Of a stretch of 64,000 bases of DNA, positions 14,481-23,626 are shown piece after piece. Position numbers and translations under genes: made by a program. Each line of letters opens with the position of its first letter. The first letter of the stretch is position 1. Below the pieces are notes generated by a model. It had not been told where the DNA came from and searched no databases. It saw only the letters and a list, made by a program, of their open reading frames with translations. Origin of the DNA: Pomphorhynchus laevis (lineage: Eukaryota; Acanthocephala; Palaeacanthocephala; Echinorhynchida; Pomphorhynchidae); assembly GCA_012934845.2 (NCBI GenBank), contig WNNJ02002366.1:62001-126000 (forward strand), in the 5' to 3' direction.

Positions 14481-17400
14481 TTTTCCGAATATAAGATTAA
14501 TTAATTTTTCTAATGCATCTTTAATATCTGCTAAATCTAGATTTGTATAAAGCTTACTAAAATCGTACGTATTTATATTCTGAAAATTTATTTCTTTTGT
14601 GTGTTCTAAAAACTCTATTGTAGAATTAATACTGAAATAGTATTTTATAATATTTCATTCATATAAACATAAAATTTGAAAGCATTGCATATGAACCTAG
14701 GTTTTATTTGATTCTTATTTGATTTCGGATTCCAATATAATGTAGGTATAGTTTTAAGGTTTCTATTAATTCAATGTTATCCATATATTTATATTTACTT
14801 GATTGTTTAATTTTTGTTAGATAGGCGTTATAATTATTATAACATATATATGTATATCTTTTTCCGAATATAAGATTAATTAATTTTTCTAATGCATCTT
14901 TAATATCTACTAAATCTAGATTTGTATAAAGAGTACTAAAATCGTATGTATTTATATTCTGAAAATTTATTCCTTTTGTCTGTTCTAAAAATTCTTTTGT
15001 AGAATTAATACTGAAATAGTGTTTTATACCAGTATTAATTTCGATTACCTTACAATATATTTTGAAGTGTGCTTTAATTACTTTAAGTATTTTATTCATA
15101 TAAACAGAAAGTGGTTTTAATGTACATTTTAACGCACTACATATGAACCTAGGTTTTATTCAATTTTTATGTAATTTTGGATTCCAATATAACATAGGTA
15201 TAGTTTTATTATCTGATTCAATTTTTATACCCTCCTTATCCATTATAGAACAATAATTTATCAGTTTTTGGCTCATATTCCTCAACCCAACATAGCAGCG
15301 AGGCCTATGATACAATTTAATTAAAGAATTATTTTACCCGATAGACATCTTATCAAATATTAACTCAACGATCCGAGTTCGATGCCATAACCTGATATAT
15401 GCAAAGATATTTGTTTTCAAGCAATTAAAATCACACTATGGCACACAAAAAATCACACATAACAGCGGGGTCAAATATATGCTAATAACGTATTTCCTCT
15501 GATACAATTTAATTATTTAGTGTACCTTATTCTAATACAAAGCATATTGTTTATTATCCATAAATAAAAAATTTTCGCTTAATAGTTTAAGCAAAAAAAT
15601 TTTTTGCTTAAAAGTTTTAGATTTTTTATAATTTATATTTAAAATTTAAAATTGAAATTTAAAATAAAAGTCAATTTTTAGGAATAGACTAATAAATAAT
15701 TGATGATGCATCATATTAAGTATTAGAAGAGGAGATAGATGAGGAACTAGATGAGGTACTAGATATATACAGATGTTAAACTGATGTCAACAGGAGGAAC
15801 TGCTATGTTATCTGATTCGGCCCCTATTCTTCGACACAACATAGAAGTGGAATCAAATACATGCTAATGACGTATTTACTTCAATGAAATTTGATTATCT
15901 ACTATCATATTTAAATACAAAATATATTATTTATTATCAATAAAAAATTTTCGCCTGATATATTAAATTTATTTATAATAATATTTTATTTGTTGAGGCA
16001 TAATTCTACATTATAAGAAACAGAAGACATTCATTAAACTTGCTTAAAAGTTCGTCGAGAAATAATGTCGTATCAAGAATACATAGTTTCAATATTTCTG
16101 ACAGAAGTTATATTATCTGAAAAACAAAGTCTGCAAGTCAATAACAGCTTGTCAGTAGAACAAATCTGATTAGATAACTGAGTCTACGTATTTTATACGA
16201 TATGTAAATACAAATAAAGATAAATAATAAATAATTATATAGGATTTTATACAATTTATATTTATATCAAGTTAACGTTTAAAATTAAATAAAAAATAAG
16301 TCAAGCTGTCATATTTCGCCCCATATTACTCGACCCAACATAAGATTTTATGCAATTTATAAGAAATTAATTTTAATTTATTAAACGTCCTGAACAATTA
16401 AAATATTTTATAATTTATAATATCAAGTTAAAATTTAAAATTGAAATTTAAAATACAAATCAATTTTTATGGATTGAATAATAAATAACATATAATGTAT
16501 CTGAATAAGGATTAAGGTCATCAGGAGGATTTGCTATGTTGCCTTATTTCGGATACTCAACAAAATAATAATATTTTGTCGATTTGTATATTTTAAATTT
16601 AATATTTTTATAATATTTTGTTGATTTATACTTCTCCATTATAGGAAATAGAAAAATTCATTAAACTTGAAAATTAGTAAAAACAATTATGTATTCAATT
16701 CAATATTTATAATATTGAACTTATTTGTACCTTCATAATTTGCAGATTTTTGAGTCCTTGAAGTTTCTAGACGATTAAGTTCATCCACAGGTATGTATGA
16801 GGTAGTATCAATTCCTTGCGGCTCAACTCTCTGTATATATAAAGAAGTCAAATATAATACTTACATAACAAACCTGAGATCCGCTGCTTTGTGATTTAAC
16901 TGAGGCATAGCCAGCATCAATACTGGCTGTGCGCGACCTTGTTTTGTTAGGGCCAATTATTCTGAGTTCCACGCCACATGCGTCATATCCATCTTTGTTA
17001 TCAGCAATTATTGTAAAATTTCCAACGTCAAATTGAGAAACTCTAGAAATTATTAAGCAAGCATTCTTCCCGTCAAAGTAAGTTTTATATCTGGATGACG
17101 ACATTAAATTTCTGTTATTGTGCATCCATTTTATCTAAATATCAATAATGTTTAAATAACAAAAACATGCTCGATTCTTAATTATTTTTTAATTAGCTTT
17201 TAATGTATAATTATATGTTAAATAAAATAGAAAAATTAAATATGAAAATTAAAATAAATTTTCATATATTTTGTGATATTGTATATTTTAACGAATTTAA
17301 TAATCAAATAAGATTTGTTTATTTTAAAATTACAAATAAATAAACATTATTTTAATGAAAATATAATATATTATATTAAAATATATACTACAAATATAAT

Positions 17401-18701
17401 ATATGTATTGCAATATATAATATTGCAATATTTTATATATTTCAATATAAAAAACCATGTCAAAGTATTAAAATTAAAATATTTGAATATTAAAGAATTA
17501 AAAATTTAAATCAAATATATAAATATGTCATATGAATTCATTTTTAACAAATCTAACAGAATCTCGTTGGAAAATTTAATTTTTTATTAATCTAATTAAT
17601 GTTACTAATCAACTTTAATCATCTATGTGATAATTTAGATAAATAAGCTTCATTATAAACAAATTGTAAACAAAAAGGGTTGTCCTTTGTCTCCACTTGT
17701 GTTCCTTGTTTACATGGATAAAATTTCGAGACGGTCTCTCTGACGGACGTCGATCTTCAGTTCGGTTCCATCATGATACCATCTCTGCTTTTTGCAAATG
17801 ACGTTGTTTTGTTAGCTTCTTGTCCTGAGGATTAACAAATTGTACATCCATAGTAATCGATTTGGAGAGATCGATTAATATGTTTAGAGAGAATGAAGTT
17901 TGATAAATAAGTGAAGATAAATAAATAAGCTTTATAAATAAATAAGTTTGATAAAAGAGCAAAATGGAGAGTGAAATTTGATAAATAATATGCTTGATAA
18001 TAAGTTTGGATTGAGTGAAGTAAATAAAATTTTTATAACGAATTTTGAAAGCTACTGATTTCATCACAATGTACAAAACCAAATAGAAAAATGTTTTGTT
18101 TTGTGTCTGATAATGATAGCAGTAGCTTTTAAAAATTATTTATAAAAACACTTGATTCGCGTTAATTCTTTGAGTCAAAATTTGTATTTTAAAGTAAAAA
18201 TTTTATAATAAAATCTTTTTAAATTTTTAAAAAAATTATCATAATCAACACGTATTTTAAAATTTCAGTAATGGAAATCGAAAATTTGTTTTATTTCTAC
18301 TGCTGATATATTGCTCCTGCCATGTTTTCTTTTGTCTTATTATTAGTATTTTATGCATATACATAAAAGTTATTAAATATCATGTAATATCATAAAAACT
18401 TATTGTTTAAAATAATTTATATAAACTATTAAATTGTGATTAAAAATAATATTTTATTATTAATACTGAATTTAACTTTTTATCTCGAAATACGAACAGT
18501 TTAACATACCGTTGTTTTATAAGGAGATAAAATGACAGCATCGAAGCGAACTGTATCACCTTCAGAGCAATATTGATCTTCAGGACGTCTAAGAAACACT
18601 GGAGCTTGGCGCTCTATATGAGCTTGCGTTGGTTTACTGCTCACAGTGGAAAAATACTTTTGATCTTCATATTGGGGATAGTTATCACTCGAATAATTCA
18701 T
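1..18701 (-). CDS. Unit 2: zormin/kettin-like Ig protein with linker repeats, six exons visible, continues past the left edge
   Basis: Joined exons (minus strand): 18701-18510, 17134-16874, 16830-16731, 13788-12509, 10426-9953 and 604 to the window edge, giving 970 codons without a stop. Domain order: a short N-terminus, IgA (about 33-124), a linker with one Ile-Asp motif, a 400-residue region with eleven more motif copies, IgB (about 580-672), a linker with a thirteenth copy, IgC (738-830) and IgD (845-935). IgA, IgB and IgC are split by a phase-0 intron just before the C-strand tryptophan position. The start ATG is used because an in-frame TAA lies six bases before it and no acceptor lies between. 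The strand, spacing and Ig type match unit 1, so this is either a second promoter of the same gene or the adjacent paralogous gene. The family (kettin, zormin, sallimus) acts in the arthropod Z-disc and I-band. Confidence 0.78.
3011..3220 (+). repeat. 57-bp direct repeats bracketing an 80-bp LINE fragment
   Basis: Positions 3011-3067 and 3164-3220 are near-identical (both contain TGTATGAATTATTACACACA). Between them lies a fragment (about 3093-3165) matching 4635-4712 of the RTE LINE downstream, sharing CAGGTCGCTTTCATTAAAGA. The arrangement resembles a small nested duplication. Confidence 0.65.
3580..3835. other. GC-richer patch of unknown identity
   Basis: Clearly higher GC than its surroundings, with several CG dinucleotides, as is typical of older coding or element sequence in this window. 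Short open frames exist on both strands, but none shows a domain I recognise. It is probably part of a degraded element. Confidence 0.3.
4440..5870 (+). mobile_element. Degenerate RTE-type LINE, reverse transcriptase region
   Basis: Spread over shifting plus-strand frames are RTE-type reverse transcriptase blocks: CCNYRPIRLLSYILKIF, NQVAFIKECGTTDVMH, KPFHVAFLDLENSYDRV (motif A), VEVHQGSALSSILLI (motif B), and a C-terminal block from 5440 containing MLRWTSGVSSLDHV and MREARLRWLGHTLRA. That last block is characteristic of RTE/BovB-like elements. The endonuclease part was not found, so this is a 5'-truncated, inactive copy with many frame breaks. It ends near 5870 at AT-rich DNA. Confidence 0.85.
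6875..7240 (+). repeat. Dispersed pseudoknot repeat, copy 1
   Basis: Begins near the ACTGAGTC-like word, contains the module TTTAAAATTGAAATTTAAAA followed by GAATTGACTAA, and ends with a CTGCTA...CAGCGGGGC core. It is a decayed copy of the family best seen at 18862-19260. A second decayed core follows at 7295-7460. Confidence 0.6.
7295..7460 (+). repeat. Dispersed pseudoknot repeat, copy 2 (3' part)
   Basis: Contains CATAGCAGCGGGGCCAAATA and the downstream tail TTCTAATACAAAGCATATTG shared with copies at 15500 and 19200. The 5' half is missing. Confidence 0.6.
7860..8065 (+). repeat. Dispersed repeat, 5' part only
   Basis: Starts at TACTGAGTCTACATATTTTA, then the shared TTAAAATTTAAAATTGAAAT block and GAATTGACTAATAAATAGCA. 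It stops before the pseudoknot core. Confidence 0.55.
9101..9325 (+). other. Small open frame (74 codons) in intron, unrecognised
   Basis: A short plus-strand reading frame beginning MIIKRCNLDELEAVLKI. It is hydrophilic, with no known motif, and lies antisense within the intron of unit 2. Its base composition is a little GC-richer than neighbouring DNA. It may be an element remnant or chance. Confidence 0.15.
9953..10426 (-). CDS. Unit 2 exon 5, end of IgB, thirteenth motif, start of IgC
   Basis: 474 bp, 158 codons, phase 0 at both ends, donor GTATAG, acceptor TTTAG. It begins ITWYKDNALLSTSSRIF and continues through DDSGQYKLVAYNSFGES. It then has NIDQQNFVPLEGILDLE as a divergent linker motif and a charged spacer, and opens IgC at PPIFRQGLNDTTAEEG, ending VPTPE. 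Confidence 0.86.
10427..12508 (-). other. 2.1-kb intron of unit 2
   Basis: AT-rich. I see short palindromes (a GTTTCAAC...GTTGAAAC pair near 10490-10510) and simple ATAT runs near 11790-11830, but no element or gene. Confidence 0.5.
12509..13788 (-). CDS. Unit 2 exon 4, array of eleven linker motifs and start of IgB
   Basis: 1280 bp, phase 1 in and 0 out, donor GTAAGT. It contains eleven copies of a motif close to (E/G)IDxxx(I/V)xxxAF(K)xLE, such as VDTRPIVNPEAFKYLE, EIDTSSLIDQNAFKHLE and EIDSAPIISPQAFKDLE, spaced about 30-40 residues apart by basic, Pro/Gln-rich spacers. The end (APIFTRKLTDMHVQEGSNI to SPIPE) is the first half of IgB. The linkers between kettin Ig domains are of similar length, but this array has no Ig between most copies. 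The function of the motif is unknown to me. Confidence 0.87.
14338..15262 (-). mobile_element. Penelope-like element RT fragments, two copies in tandem
   Basis: On the minus strand, 15262-14752 reads IPMLYWNPKLHKN, FICSALKCTLKPLSVY and then INTYDFSTLYTNLDLVDIK, the conserved RT blocks of Penelope-like elements. A second, shorter copy (14755-14338) repeats the same sequence with an internal gap. At the position corresponding to a short TATATATG word in the first copy it holds an expanded AT run. PLEs usually end with a GIY-YIG endonuclease; it is absent here. Both pieces are broken and truncated. Confidence 0.8.
14407..14478. repeat. (AT)n microsatellite, about 36 units
   Basis: An uninterrupted AT dinucleotide run inside the second PLE copy. 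It replaces a short AT-alternating word of the other copy, indicating expansion in place. Confidence 0.95.
15275..15560 (+). repeat. Dispersed repeat cores, copies 3 and 4 (partial)
   Basis: The core CCTCAACCCAACATAGCAGC (15279-15300) follows directly on the PLE fragment. A second partial copy has AACAGCGGGGTCAAATATAT and a TTCTAATACAAAGCATATTG tail. Both lack the 5' module. Confidence 0.5.
15640..15960 (+). repeat. Dispersed pseudoknot repeat, copy 5
   Basis: Has the TTTAAAATTGAAATTTAAAA module, AGGAGGAACTGCTATGTTAT and CGGCCCCTATTCTTCGACAC. The second pseudoknot strand is degraded (GTGGAATC). Confidence 0.6.
16160..16560 (+). repeat. Dispersed repeat, copy 6
   Basis: Starts AGATAACTGAGTCTACGTAT, carries the internal module at about 16430-16510 and AGGAGGATTTGCTATG, then is cut short just left of an exon of unit 2. 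It contains an internal rearrangement. Confidence 0.5.
16731..16830 (-). CDS. Unit 2 exon 3, first linker motif
   Basis: 100 bp, phase 0 in and 1 out. It encodes RVEPQGIDTTSYIPVDELN then RLETSRTQK, the first copy of the Ile-Asp linker motif. The acceptor is ATATACAG and the donor GTACAA. The exon lies only 43 bases from the previous one. Reading through the gap hits a stop, so the tiny intron must be spliced. Confidence 0.75.
16831..16873 (-). other. 43-base intron of unit 2
   Basis: Lies between exons 2 and 3. It begins GTTTGT and ends ATATACAG; with the alternative GTAAGT donor it would be only 34 bases. Translation through it meets a stop, and both flanking exons encode clear family sequence, so removal is required. 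All other introns in the locus exceed 900 bases. Confidence 0.7.
16874..17134 (-). CDS. Unit 2 exon 2, second half of IgA
   Basis: 261 bp, 87 codons, phase 0. It begins IKWMHNNRNLMSSSRYK, passes the F strand (QFDVGNFTIIADNKDGYDA) and ends in a Ser/Gln linker. The donor CAG/GTTTGT is used here; an alternative stronger donor TAT/GTAAGT nine bases further on would add three residues in the same phase (exon left end 16865). Confidence 0.8.
17135..18509 (-). other. 1.4-kb intron of unit 2
   Basis: AT-rich, with a LINE RT fragment at 17686-17840. The rest shows GATAAATAAG-type simple repetition near 17870-18010 and nothing else. Confidence 0.5.
17686..17840 (+). mobile_element. LINE RT fragment with motifs B and C
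   Basis: On the plus strand, KGCPLSPLVFLVYMDKISRR corresponds to RT motif B. After a frame change, PSLLFANDVVLLASC corresponds to the catalytic motif C (usually FADD; the first Asp is Asn here). Only about 150 bp survive. The type resembles LINEs with a CPLSPLLF motif; the exact clade is uncertain. Confidence 0.7.
18510..18701 (-). CDS. Unit 2 exon 1, N-terminus and first half of IgA
   Basis: 64 codons, beginning MNYSSDNYPQYEDQKYF and running to SPYKTT before a GTATGT donor. The Ig starts at APVFLRRPEDQYCSEGDT. The tract upstream of the ATG is in-frame closed by TAA, so this reads as an initiation exon. An internal acceptor (AGCAG at the SSKPT position) could instead create a shorter internal exon, but its polypyrimidine tract is poor. 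Confidence 0.7.
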
Positions 18702-18861
18702 GGGTTACTCTATTTATCTTCAACTGTTAATTTGTTGTTATTCTTACATATCTACAAAGTTGCTACACCCAACAAGAGTATTAATTTTGAATATTTAACA
18801 AAAAATTAAAATTGACATGTATTATAAAATATATTAAATGAAATATTATATTAATATTAGA

Positions 18862-19260
18862 AATTAAAAAAGCTAACTGAGTCTACGAATTTTATATTGC
18901 AAATTAAAAAAATCAAAATAAAAGTTAAATAGTTAAATAATAACAAATTAATTAATAATAAATAATTGTTATAAGATTTTATATAATTTATATCAAGATG
19001 AATTATAAACTGAAATTAAAAATAAAAATCAATTTTAATGAATTGACTAATAGATAAAATCTATGTATCAGAATAAGAATTAGAGGTCATCAGGAGGAAC
19101 TGCTATGCTATCAGGTTTCGGCCCCTAACTCCTCTACTCAACATAGCAGCGGGGCCAAATACATGCTAATGATGTATTTCCTCTGAAATAACTATCTAGT
19201 ATCTTATTCTAATACAAAGTATATTATTTATTATCCATCCATAAAAATTTGTGCCACTTA
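18862..19260 (+). repeat. Dispersed pseudoknot repeat, near-complete copy 7
   Basis: Head GCTAACTGAGTCTACGAATT, middle module with AATTGACTAATAGATAAAAT, then AGGAGGAACTGCTATGCTAT, CAGGTTTCGGCCCCTAAC and CATAGCAGCGGGGCCAAATA. The words CTGCTATG/CATAGCAG and GGCCCC/GGGGCC interleave, so the RNA could fold as an H-type pseudoknot. No coding potential. Confidence 0.75.
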
Positions 19261-19314
19261 AGAGTTTAAATTTATTCTTTATATTATTGTGTTGATTTAT
19301 ATATTTTACTATTT

Positions 19315-19890
19315 TCTGCTTGATGTTATTTTTATAGTAACCTAGTTTAAAATATGTATCTATTAAATTATTTAAATGATTTTGAAGAAAGCCAATATCA
19401 TTATAAAAATTAAGATTTAATGTGTTGATATATTTTGATATTATTTTAAAAATATTAAAATGTTTAAAATCATTTAGTTAATTTAGTTATTATGAATGAC
19501 ATAATGGTCATTAGCTATTATTATCATTCTGTTATTATTAACCTTCATTATTTATTCTGTTAGCATATTCAGAAACATTAAAAATTTTCTGAAGGTTAGT
19601 GAAATATCAAATAAAATTTGATAGCTTGACTATTTTCTGCTTGATGTTATTTTTATAGTAACCTAGTTTAAAATATGTATCTATTAAATTATTTAAATGA
19701 TTTTGAAGAAAGTCAATATCATTACATATTGTTGCAATTCTTAAAATTTTATTATTTAATGTATTATATTTTATATTATATGGTATGCATGAATGCTCAT
19801 GCAAAAATATGTTTCTTGTAAATTTAAATATGTCATCTTTACGATATAAATTAATAGTAGTTTTAGTTAATGTTAATTTAATGATCATAT
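19315..19890 (-). mobile_element. Penelope-like RT 3' (thumb) fragments
   Basis: On the minus strand, 19888-19607 reads through IPYNIKYNTLNNKILRIATI and DFLQNHLNNLIDTYFKLGYY, matching the region of PLE proteins after the RT core. Positions 19315-19380 duplicate the end of this piece. Both are short, truncated relics. Confidence 0.6.
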
Positions 19891-20234
19891 CTAGATATAC
19901 ACCTTCTTTATATAATATATAAAGAAGTATTATGTATAATATATAATATATTATATATTAATATATAATATATAATATTATATTGATATTATCTTATATA
20001 ATATTATATAATATTATATTAATATAAAATATAAAATTAATATATGATATATATTATATATTGTATATAATATAAAGAAGTATTGTATTATATATAATAT
20101 ATAATATAATTACCAAATTATATATAATTTGTAATTCTGTTATTGATATTTTAATTTATAATATTAAACTATATCACAATATTGACGCTTGCTAGTTGGA
20201 ACGATCATATACGATCATATATAGGAAGACATAG

Positions 20235-20645
20235 GATCATATCTCCTCCTATTTATTAAAACTTGGATGGCTAAGTATTGAACATTGCGTTTGTTTTCGT
20301 CTGCTTTGTCTAACTTATCGCCTTCGCCATTGTAATTCTCCTTCTTATCTCTATCTGCCAACTCTAAGTGGATCTCGCTCTCATTCTACTCACCTACGTT
20401 CCTGTGCTTCTCTTCTGCTACACGTACCTCTTCACTCAACCAACTTCGGCCGTCGATTCCTACATATCGCTGCTTCTCTCCTTTGGAATTCCCTACCTGA
20501 TCATCTGCGATCATCATCCTCACTCCAATTTTTCAAAGAGCAACTAAAATCGATGCTACTAAACGAGTAACTTCTTTTAATCTGTTTCACTTTTGTATGC
20601 GTGTAAGCATACAGTCTGTGTGCATTTGCCACATTAAAAAACTTT
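20235..20645 (+). mobile_element. 3' end of a CR1/L2-like LINE
   Basis: The plus strand encodes FRLLCLTYRLRHCNSPSYL, then HSTNFGRRFLHIAASLLWNS and LPDHLRSSSSLQFFKEQLKS. This is the conserved C-terminal tail of Jockey/CR1/L2-like LINE RT proteins (aromatic, then A..LWNSLP..IR, then FK..LK). The copy starts abruptly after TATTTATTAAAAC and ends at GCATTTGCCACATT. A closely related copy lies inverted at 37975-38400. Confidence 0.8.
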
Positions 20646-21394
20646 CATTTTTAAAACATTTAAAAAGGAAATGAAATGTTTATTCTAATATTTATTATCT
20701 TTTATAATTTATTAAAACGTCAGCATATTTGAATGCAAAAACATTAAACTATACAGTATTCTTTATTAAATAAAAATATTTGATTTCCCGAAATGTAAAA
20801 ATAGAACAGAAAGTTAGCTGAATCGTTTATAGTTGTTTAGTAAAATTTATTTGTCCTATCGAATGATGTGATCACTTAAATATCATCATATTTCACGAAA
20901 TCGAATTGACTTATTTTCTATTTCATTCTAATTTTAATTCAAACCATTTTTTAATTGTAAATTATCTTTAATGGTTCACTCAGGAATTATTATAGTAATA
21001 TTTAATATGTTTTATAAACATATTATTATATTATTATATATTATTATACATTACATATTATTATATATTTTATTTGATATTACACGTGCAAAACTTAAAA
21101 TGTATTTCTAAATAACAAAATTTGTATTTTTATTGTAATGAGGAAATTTGGGATTTAATTATTACTATCAGATTATTATTGATTAATAATATTTGATTGA
21201 TTGATTCTTTATTAAATAAAAGTGAACATGTTATAAAATACAAGCAGGCAACTATCTCTGCTTAATTTGTATGCAACTTCTTTAAATTTGATAAAAAAAT
21301 AAAAAATATATAATAATAAGGATCATTTGCAGCTATGAAAAGGTAGGATAAACACTATTCAAGAAAAATTGTTTTACTAAGCTGTGGAGATTGC

Positions 21395-22662
21395 CAATTT
21401 ACAACCTTCTGGATTTTCGACTCTGCTCTCCTAATGATCTAACAGCTTTGAATAGGAACGAAGATGAAAACTTTTCGATTCGAAGTGCTTTCAAGCCAAA
21501 CGTTTTATGACCACACTTACTATGTTTAGTACAGTTAGTATGCACGAAACAAAGTTCAAATAATTGGGATATTCACTCTATATTACGAGTGAGTTTGGTA
21601 AACGCCATGTTTAAAACTTCCGCGAGAGTGACTAAATTTTTTCTACAAATGCGCTCTGCGAACCTATGAATTTTTAACATTTTTTGAAGGTCTCGTAAGG
21701 CTAAATTACAAAAAGCGGGATATCCAAAACTAGTAATGATCTTACTAATGCAATATATACAACCTCTAACTGAGTGGGAGAGGCTTATAATGCCGAAATG
21801 CGCCTTATCAGATAAAGTCGGCTACTGCATTTTCTGACGACCTCATCAATATGAAGAGACCAAGACAGGTCGGCGGTAAAATTAACGCCTAGTATTCGAA
21901 GACTATTAACTCGTTTCAGCCCATGATCGACTATCGATGGGCTATGCCGACTCTTTAGGTTGATATGCATAATTTTTGATTTTGATCTATTTAAGCTCAA
22001 TACATTTAGGTCAGTCCATTTTATCAGATTGTCCAACTCTAGCTTACATCTCTATTAGAATTTAAGAAGTTCGACGAACTTACGATTATGGAGATGTCAT
22101 CAGCAGATTTCACACATACGCTGGATTGCAGAATAGAATAAAAATCATCACCGTAGACTACGAATAAAAACGGCGATTATGCGCTTCCTTGAGGTACTCC
22201 GATTGACATTGTATAACTATCTGAAACTATCTCTTTGTAATCTACACGTTGAGTTCTATCTAGTAAATATGAAGAAATAAAGGCTATATGCCAGTATAGA
22301 AGTTGTTTTTAACTAACTTGTTGATTAAAATGTGATGATTGACACAATCGAAAGCTTTTGAAATATCGACCTGAATTATTATTACTACGGGACAGCTTGA
22401 AGAGTCAATTTCTTTTAGTATTCGTTCATTAATCGCGACAAGGGCGTTCGTAGCACTGCTGTTAGGTTTGAAAGCAAATTGAGAGTTGGATACTGTAGTT
22501 ATGTATTTATCCAAAAATCCCTTTTTTAAACACATCTCTAGGACTTTTGCTATAGCCGGCACTAGACTTATGGGTCTAAAATTGTCGATTATGATAGGTA
22601 ATTTGTCTTTAGGTATCGAGCGAACCATAGACTGTTTTAAGCAACTTGGAACAATTTCCATT
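21395..22662 (-). mobile_element. Jockey/CR1-like LINE, RT to C-terminus, degenerate
   Basis: Minus strand, in order: KDKLPIIIDNFRPISLVPAI (RT start), VDISKAFDCVNHHILINKL (motif A), SYTMSIGVPQGSA (motif B), SADDISIIV (motif C), KWTDLNVLSLNRSKSKIMHI, then LRILGVNFTADLSW. A C-terminal part follows with SFGYPAFCNL and FGLKALRIEKF. Several frame shifts and stops are present. The N-terminal endonuclease is missing upstream of 22662. Confidence 0.85.
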
Positions 22663-23494
22663 CTGAATATTTATTATAACAACATTATTACTATCATATT
22701 ATTACATTTTTTTAATTATTAAAATAACTTTTTTAGCCTTAAGGATTTATACATTTAAGGTTGCCCGCAAATTGGCCCTGTATTATACCAGTTTTTATAT
22801 GAATTCCAGTTTATATAAATATACCAGTTTTTATATGAATAATGTAATAATCATATTATTACATTATTATCAGATTATTAAATTATTACTATCATATATA
22901 TTTGCTTAATATATTAACATATCCTTTAGATGTTGGATATTTACTCATTTCTGAGACCGAAACGATGGATGAATCAATTATAGTTTTAAACAAAATAATA
23001 GTGTTTTATTTAAAATGTTGTATAGAGTAATTTTAAATTCAAAGTTTTTCTAAAGATGTAATCTGTAAATTTGCCTTTAAAATAGAAAATATTAAAAGAA
23101 TATGTAATGATATTTTTTATATAAGAATACGTCTTTGCTTCGCTGATCTAACATGCAATATCAGTTCCATCTTACATGCATTAACAATACATTCATGTAA
23201 AATATCAGTTATGACTACAAAGTAGAGCTTATTTGTGTGAAAAATTGTTGTGAAAGTATTATAAAATTGAATTTGTCTTGAAATCAATCGTACAAATATA
23301 TTCTTATATACACGGTATACCATACAATATAATTTAAAGACTAGAATTGGAAGCACACAAAGTAAATAATTTTAATATTATAATTATGAAGAGTGAACAC
23401 GATTCATCATCAGGTGCCCCTACACCTTTTGACAACGCGATCTTGTGGCTTTGACGTGTGCTTACAGAGAAGTCAAGAGAGAATGCATGATCGA

Positions 23495-23504
23495 GGATTG
23501 AACC
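23495..23504 (-). promoter_or_regulatory. RNA polymerase III B box of the SINE
   Basis: GGTTCAATCC on the minus strand; matches GGTTCRANYC. Confidence 0.6.
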
Positions 23505-23537
23505 CTGTACATAGAGTTTGCAATGCACACGCCTCCA

Positions 23538-23548
23538 CCATTCAACCA
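23538..23548 (-). promoter_or_regulatory. RNA polymerase III A box of the SINE
   Basis: TGGTTGAATGG on the minus strand, a full match to the A-box consensus, with the B box at normal tRNA spacing. Confidence 0.6.
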
Positions 23549-23626
23549 CGGGAGATAATATTATGATAAATAATTATGATTATTAAATGTACTACATCAG
23601 GTTCTCATCAGGAACCTGATGTACTA

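Larger units (their letters stand above)
13789..16730 (-). other. 2.9-kb intron of unit 2 with PLE and repeat debris
   Basis: Contains two tandem Penelope-like RT pieces (14338-15262), an (AT)n run (14407-14478) and several copies of the dispersed repeat (15275-15560, 15640-15960, 16160-16560). The first 500 bases show nothing I recognise. Confidence 0.6.
23395..23556 (-). mobile_element. tRNA-derived SINE with pol III boxes
   Basis: On the minus strand an A box TGGTTGAATGG (23548-23538) matches TRGYNNANNNG. A B box GGTTCAATCC (23504-23495) lies about 34 bases after it. Acceptor and T-stem pairing fail, so this is not a working tRNA. It continues into a non-tRNA body with CACCTGATGATGAATCGTG. 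Confidence 0.65.

Noticed and set aside
18862-19260. HDV-like ribozyme in the dispersed repeat
   Set aside because: The strand order fits a pseudoknot, but the joiner between the first two strands is about 12 bases and there is no P3 hairpin, so the HDV fold is not supported. The pseudoknot itself is kept as a finding.
19920-20110. Possible origin or regulatory palindromes in ATAT-rich DNA
   Set aside because: Such palindromes are expected by chance in alternating A/T sequence and occur throughout the window.
23495-23548. Functional tRNA gene
   Set aside because: A and B boxes are present, but acceptor and T-stem strands do not pair, so it is a tRNA-derived SINE.
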